Positions 6,873 to 9,415 of a stretch of 9,415 bases of DNA are shown here, one piece after another (within the stretch, counting starts at the first letter, position 1; the number at the start of each line of letters is the position of its first letter). Under the pieces are notes generated by a model. That model was given only the letters and a program-made list of their open reading frames with translations, did not search any database and was not told where the DNA came from. Source of the stretch: Chloroflexota bacterium (GTDB taxonomy: Bacteria > Chloroflexota > Anaerolineae > B4-G1 > SLSP01). The position numbers and the translations under genes are program-made. The stretch covers positions 1 to 9,415 of the forward strand of contig JAKJAE010000084.1 of NCBI GenBank assembly GCA_022707665.1, read 5' to 3'.

Positions 6873-7064
6873 CTACATCAGGAAGCTGGCCACTGCGCGA
6901 GCCGCTGTGCAGAGTGCCCCATAGAGACCCGAAGGCGACTCGTCAGTCTTGCTGCGGCGGCGTGCCCGCTTGGACATCGACAACATAATGGGCTCCCGGC
7001 GCTGCTTGGGGATGCGTTCCTCGTAGATCACCTTCATCATCTGTAGGTCAACGTACCCGTTCAT
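6873..7064 (-). CDS. 63-residue cationic small protein, unknown function
   Basis: I do not recognise this protein. It has 63 residues and a net charge of about +6. A basic patch, KRARRRSK, lies at 32-39, preceded by a charged helix-like N-terminal half (residues 4-24). A hydrophobic, possibly amphipathic C-terminal segment runs from 47 to 63 (GLYGALCTAARAVASFLM) with one cysteine at 52. There is no signal peptide. The gene is well supported despite its size: AGGAGG at 7071-7076 is six bases before the ATG, a matching -10 box lies at 7097-7102, and a strong hairpin follows the stop. A nucleic-acid-binding, membrane-associated or signalling peptide role is possible but undetermined. It shares a duplicated promoter design with the divergent GyrI-like gene and lies between that and the SARP/STAND regulator. 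Confidence 0.75.
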   Translation of the reverse strand: MNGYVDLQMMKVIYEERIPKQRREPIMLSMSKRARRRSKTDESPSGLYGALCTAARAVASFLM

Positions 7065-7070
7065 CGTTCT

Positions 7071-7076
7071 CCTCCT
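7071..7076 (-). promoter_or_regulatory. Strong ribosome binding site of the 63-residue gene
   Basis: AGGAGG on the minus strand, inside a longer GAGGAGGAGA run, sits six bases before the ATG at 7064. It is the best Shine-Dalgarno in this part of the window and the main reason to accept so short a gene. Confidence 0.8.
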
Positions 7077-7096
7077 CTGTTCTCTGATCTGCCTAC

Positions 7097-7127
7097 ATCA
7101 TAGCCGGTGGCCGTCTATCAGGCGTCT
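7097..7127 (-). promoter_or_regulatory. SARP-like promoter of the 63-residue gene (copy 1)
   Basis: On the minus strand the order is AGACGCC (7121-7127), 4 nt, AGACGGC (7110-7116), 7 nt, TATGAT (7097-7102). The heptamers repeat with an 11-bp period. The hexamer at the -35 position with 17-bp spacing is ACGCCT, unlike TTGACA, so an activator is probably required. The predicted start is the A at about 7090, giving a 26-nt leader with the AGGAGG. SARP activators are known to bind heptameric direct repeats with 4-bp spacers about 8 bp from the -10 box. The 7-bp gap here is close. Confidence 0.6.
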
Positions 7128-7234
7128 ACCCGTGCGTTTACGCTGTGCAGTCATCCCAAACCAGGCGAAAAGACGGAGCGTAGACCTCGTTGGGCGGAAT
7201 CGCCATAGGATTGGGTGACTCTCGCAGGAAGAAA

Positions 7235-7265
7235 AGACGCCTGTGAGACGCCGAGGCTCTATGAT
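7235..7265 (+). promoter_or_regulatory. SARP-like promoter of the GyrI-like gene (copy 2)
   Basis: On the plus strand the order is AGACGCC (7235-7241), 4 nt (TGTG), AGACGCC (7246-7252), 7 nt, TATGAT (7260-7265). The spacing and -10 box are identical to the divergent copy at 7097-7127, and 23 of 31 bases match between the two when one is inverted. The -35 position again reads ACGCCT. Transcription should start near A7272, at the ATG at 7273. Confidence 0.6.
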
Positions 7266-7272
7266 CAGAACA

Positions 7273-7803
7273 ATGAACACGATAACGACTCTCATTCATC
7301 ATAGTGGCCCGTTCTTCGAGATGACGACCGAACCGAAACTCGTCGCCTTCACCCAGTTCTACGGCGTTCTCAACGTACCGTCTCGTATGTGGATGATCCG
7401 AGACTGGGCAAGGCGTATAGGGTATCACCTCGTGGGCCTGCCGCAGTGCATCTTCCACCCCGGCGGTGACGGCCCTGAACACCCGTTCTGTGAGGTTGAG
7501 TGGGAAGTCGAAGAAGCTGCCACCGAAGACGGTGGCGACGTTGCTCTGAGGTGGTCAGATGGCTGCCGGATCATCGTGGGACTCCACATCGGCGAGTCCT
7601 CGGCCGTCGAAGAGACCATATCTGCGCTCAAAGCGTGGGGTGAGGCGATGGGTTATTGCCCCAACGGCACGCGGCGTGAGATCTACCACCTCTATCTGAG
7701 GGGATCAGCTGGGGAACCGGTTACTGAAGTCCAACTGGTCGTGGAGGGCGCATCGACCGGACGGGGCACAACTCGCCTGGTGAGATGTCATAGGGGCATG
7801 TGA
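7273..7803 (+). CDS. GyrI-like effector-binding domain protein
   Basis: This 176-residue protein resembles the GyrI-like/AraC-type effector-binding fold, which binds drug-like or other small molecules. Two copies of a strand-helix-strand unit form the domain in known members. Supporting segments are TEPKLVAFTQFYGVLN at the domain start, FCEVEWEVEEA and GCRIIVGLHIG in the middle, and EIYHLYLRGSAGEPVTEVQLVVE near the C-terminus. The last corresponds to the family's tyrosine-rich EIY...P...L...I strand. No DNA-binding helix-turn-helix is attached, so it is a stand-alone binder or possibly a hydrolase, as some GyrI-like proteins are. The start is uncertain. The ATG at 7261 lies inside the -10 box, 7273 fits a leaderless message, and 7321 would also keep the whole domain but has no Shine-Dalgarno. 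Family assignment is by eye. Confidence 0.65.
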   Translation: MNTITTLIHHSGPFFEMTTEPKLVAFTQFYGVLNVPSRMWMIRDWARRIGYHLVGLPQCIFHPGGDGPEHPFCEVEWEVEEAATEDGGDVALRWSDGCRIIVGLHIGESSAVEETISALKAWGEAMGYCPNGTRREIYHLYLRGSAGEPVTEVQLVVEGASTGRGTTRLVRCHRGM

Positions 7804-7860
7804 GACAGCCCAAAGACCAAGGCCAGACCACCACACCCAGTGGCGTAGCATGACGGTCGA

Positions 7861-8595
7861 CTAGGTCTTGCGTAGGTAAGCAGATTGTTGGGTGAAGGTT
7901 CGCCCGAACCCCAGGGCCTGCGATATGGCGTAGGACCCGGCGTTGGCCACCAGGCAGCGGTACTGGGCAATGATTGGATGGGCGATGCACCAGGCGCAGA
8001 GCGCGCTTACGACTGCCCTGCCGAGCCCCTGGCGTCGATAGGCTGGACCGGTCAGGACGCCGATGTCCATGAAGCCGGTGAGCCGAAAGCCGGTCGCGAT
8101 GGCGGCCAACCTCGGGCCGTCAAGACAGCCGAAGCCGATCTCATCCTCGACCGAGACTTCACCCATCTCGACCTCGTCCGGCGTGCAGGTTGCCTTCAGG
8201 GCCGCGAGCGCGTCTGCATCGTCCGGCCCCAGCACGCGTACGGTGTAGGGCGCCGGGGCAGAGAATGGCACGAAATCCCCCGGGTACAGATAGCGTAGGA
8301 CGTTATCCTCGATGCGTTCGATTCTGGCTTGGCCTAGCGTGGCGCGAAGGTGGTGGGCGGTGATCGCCTCTGTGTCGATCGAGTCGCCGATGACCTCCGC
8401 GACGAGGGTCTCCAGGGCGGGGTCGACGCGAGCGAAGGCGCGCGCACCGATGGTCCAGACGTGCACGGCGCGGGTTGAGGCGAGCTCGGCCTCAGGAATG
8501 ATCACTGTGCCCGGTCGGTGAAGCGTCTCGACCGGGCAGTCGAAGCGCTCGGCCCAGCTCTGGTAGACGGCGCGTTCAAAGGTATCACGGCTCAT
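7861..8595 (-). CDS. GNAT-family N-acetyltransferase
   Basis: This 244-residue enzyme transfers an acetyl group from acetyl-CoA to an amine on an unknown acceptor. The catalytic GNAT domain is the C-terminal half (about 117-244). It contains DIGVLTGPAYRRQGLGRAVVSA, with the acetyl-CoA pyrophosphate loop RRQGLGRA at 187-194, and ends with the family's NAGSYAISQALGF motif (218-230). The N-terminal 115 residues hold a tryptophan-containing segment (VYQSWAERF) and an ELASTRAVHVWTIGARAFARV strand-helix region. They probably form a degenerate second GNAT-like lobe, as in other two-domain members. Its ATG overlaps the stop of the upstream FAD oxidoreductase in an ATGA, with no strong ribosome site of its own, so translation should be coupled. 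It converges on the GyrI-like gene with a 57-bp gap. Confidence 0.88.
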   Translation of the reverse strand: MSRDTFERAVYQSWAERFDCPVETLHRPGTVIIPEAELASTRAVHVWTIGARAFARVDPALETLVAEVIGDSIDTEAITAHHLRATLGQARIERIEDNVLRYLYPGDFVPFSAPAPYTVRVLGPDDADALAALKATCTPDEVEMGEVSVEDEIGFGCLDGPRLAAIATGFRLTGFMDIGVLTGPAYRRQGLGRAVVSALCAWCIAHPIIAQYRCLVANAGSYAISQALGFGRTFTQQSAYLRKT

Positions 8596-9415
8596 TTGTG
8601 TGAGGCCCCGCTTTCGTCGAGATCGGGTGGAACGATGGCATTGTGCTCTCGCAGGAGCGCCCGGATCGCGTCGATCGGGACGTCGCGCGAGGGGATGCGC
8701 AATCGGACGCCAAGCGCCGCCGCGGCGCCTGCTGCCTGCCCCATCGCCATGCAGGAGGCCTCCACGCGAAGGGCGGAATTGGCGAGGCGGTCACTGGCGA
8801 CGGCCCTGCCCGCAACGAGCAAGTGGCGGCTTCCCTGCGGCACGAGCGCACCGAGCGGCACAGTGGGCACCCGTCCCGGCGGCACGAGCTCGTGCTCGAC
8901 GCCGTGCTCGGTGTGCACGTCGATGAAGTAGAGGCTGTAGCAGATGGCGTCGTCGAAGCACCGACCGGTGATGTAATCGTTGTAGGTGACCGGCGTCTCC
9001 CCGACGATGCGGTAGGTCTCGCGGACCGCGGCCTGGGTGAAGAGCTGCTCGACGGTGGCGCCGGCGCAGCCGGGCAGGGACTGGACAAAGCGCAGGAGCC
9101 GCAACAGGGCCCGTCGTCCTTCGATGTTGGCCTGGGCCTGTGTGACCGATGTCGTGGCGTCCGCACCGAAGATATGTTGCTGGTTGGCACCGCCCCCGCG
9201 CAGGAAGGAAATGAAGAGGTCATCTTCGGCACGCCAGAAGTCGCCGGGCTGCAGCCGACCATCCTGCATCGCGGCCTCAAAGTGCTCCTGAACTACCTCG
9301 ACATCGAGCTCCCCGGCATCGTAGCCGCCCAGGCGGAACATCAGGGTGCCCGGCTGTCGCACCTCGCCGCGCTCCCTGGGTAGGTTCAACAGGCCGACTA
9401 CGTCGGCGTCGCCGG
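8592..9415 (-). CDS. FAD-dependent oxidoreductase, C-terminal part
   Basis: The visible 273 residues are the C-terminal portion of a PF12831-type (FAD_oxidored) flavoprotein. The frame stays open to the window edge. The residues before the TTG at 9389 (GDADVVGL) match the family's DxTGDxDVAxLAG segment, so that TTG is internal and the Rossmann FAD-binding N-terminus lies outside. Family features present are QPGTLMFRLGG, GRCFDDAICYSLYFIDVHTE, VPLGALVPQGSRHLLVAGRAV and the closing SALRVEASCMAMGQAAGAAA, which contacts FAD. The substrate is unknown; relatives are often near sugar-degradation genes. The protein ends with a polar tail (PPDLDESGASHK) and its TGA overlaps the ATG of the GNAT gene by four bases. 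Confidence 0.9.
   Translation of the reverse strand, partial: GDADVVGLLNLPRERGEVRQPGTLMFRLGGYDAGELDVEVVQEHFEAAMQDGRLQPGDFWRAEDDLFISFLRGGGANQQHIFGADATTSVTQAQANIEGRRALLRLLRFVQSLPGCAGATVEQLFTQAAVRETYRIVGETPVTYNDYITGRCFDDAICYSLYFIDVHTEHGVEHELVPPGRVPTVPLGALVPQGSRHLLVAGRAVASDRLANSALRVEASCMAMGQAAGAAAALGVRLRIPSRDVPIDAIRALLREHNAIVPPDLDESGASHK

Noticed and set aside
7298..7309. Third ATCATAG followed by TGGCC, similar to the copy-1 promoter
   Set aside because: It lacks both AGACGCC heptamers and lies inside the GyrI-like coding region, so the resemblance is probably chance.
7138..7482. Minus-strand open frame of 114 codons in the SARP-like promoter region
   Set aside because: It crosses the duplicated promoter and the antisense of the GyrI-like gene, with no start signal and no family resemblance.
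8643..9383. Long plus-strand open frame of 246 codons
   Set aside because: It is exactly antisense to the FAD oxidoreductase, whose family motifs are clear. The translated product is low-complexity, rich in Arg/Gly/Asp, and has no ribosome site.

Overview
The window looks like ordinary chromosomal accessory DNA from a high-GC bacterium, most likely a member of the Chloroflexota. This is inferred from the gene families only: a BTAD/NB-ARC/TPR regulator with an atypical short winged helix, a transglutaminase-like protein with GNCRDF and DHWVAEYW motifs, and a PF12831-type FAD oxidoreductase. No phylogeny was run. I found no rRNA, tRNA, CRISPR array, insertion sequence or phage gene.

Layout. 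Positions 1-9 hold only the start of a minus-strand gene. Next come a ten-helix EamA/DMT exporter (49-948, minus) and a Nudix hydrolase (1170-1805, minus). A 252-bp divergent spacer separates the Nudix gene from a plus-strand pair, a transglutaminase-like protein (2058-2951) and a nitroreductase (2966-3550). Converging on that pair is a 1027-residue SARP/STAND regulator (3645-6728, minus). Upstream of it is a 63-residue cationic orphan protein (6873-7064, minus), transcribed away from a GyrI-like small-molecule-binding protein (7273-7803, plus). The right end holds a GNAT acetyltransferase (7861-8595, minus), coupled by an ATGA overlap to an FAD-dependent oxidoreductase (8592 to the window edge, minus) whose N-terminal half is missing.

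Most interesting region. The spacer between the 63-residue gene and the GyrI-like gene carries two divergent copies of one promoter. Each reads AGACGCC, 4 nt, AGACG(C/G)C, 7 nt, TATGAT. Two direct heptamers with an 11-bp period just upstream of a -10 box, with no good -35 box, is the layout known for SARP-family activators. A SARP-type regulator is encoded right beside it. I infer a small local module: the STAND-SARP protein senses something and switches on the cationic small protein in one direction and the GyrI-like protein in the other. The second transcript would be leaderless. This is a hypothesis from sequence and is untested.

The remaining genes are stand-alone enzymes and a transporter of common families, and nothing in the sequence ties them to the module.
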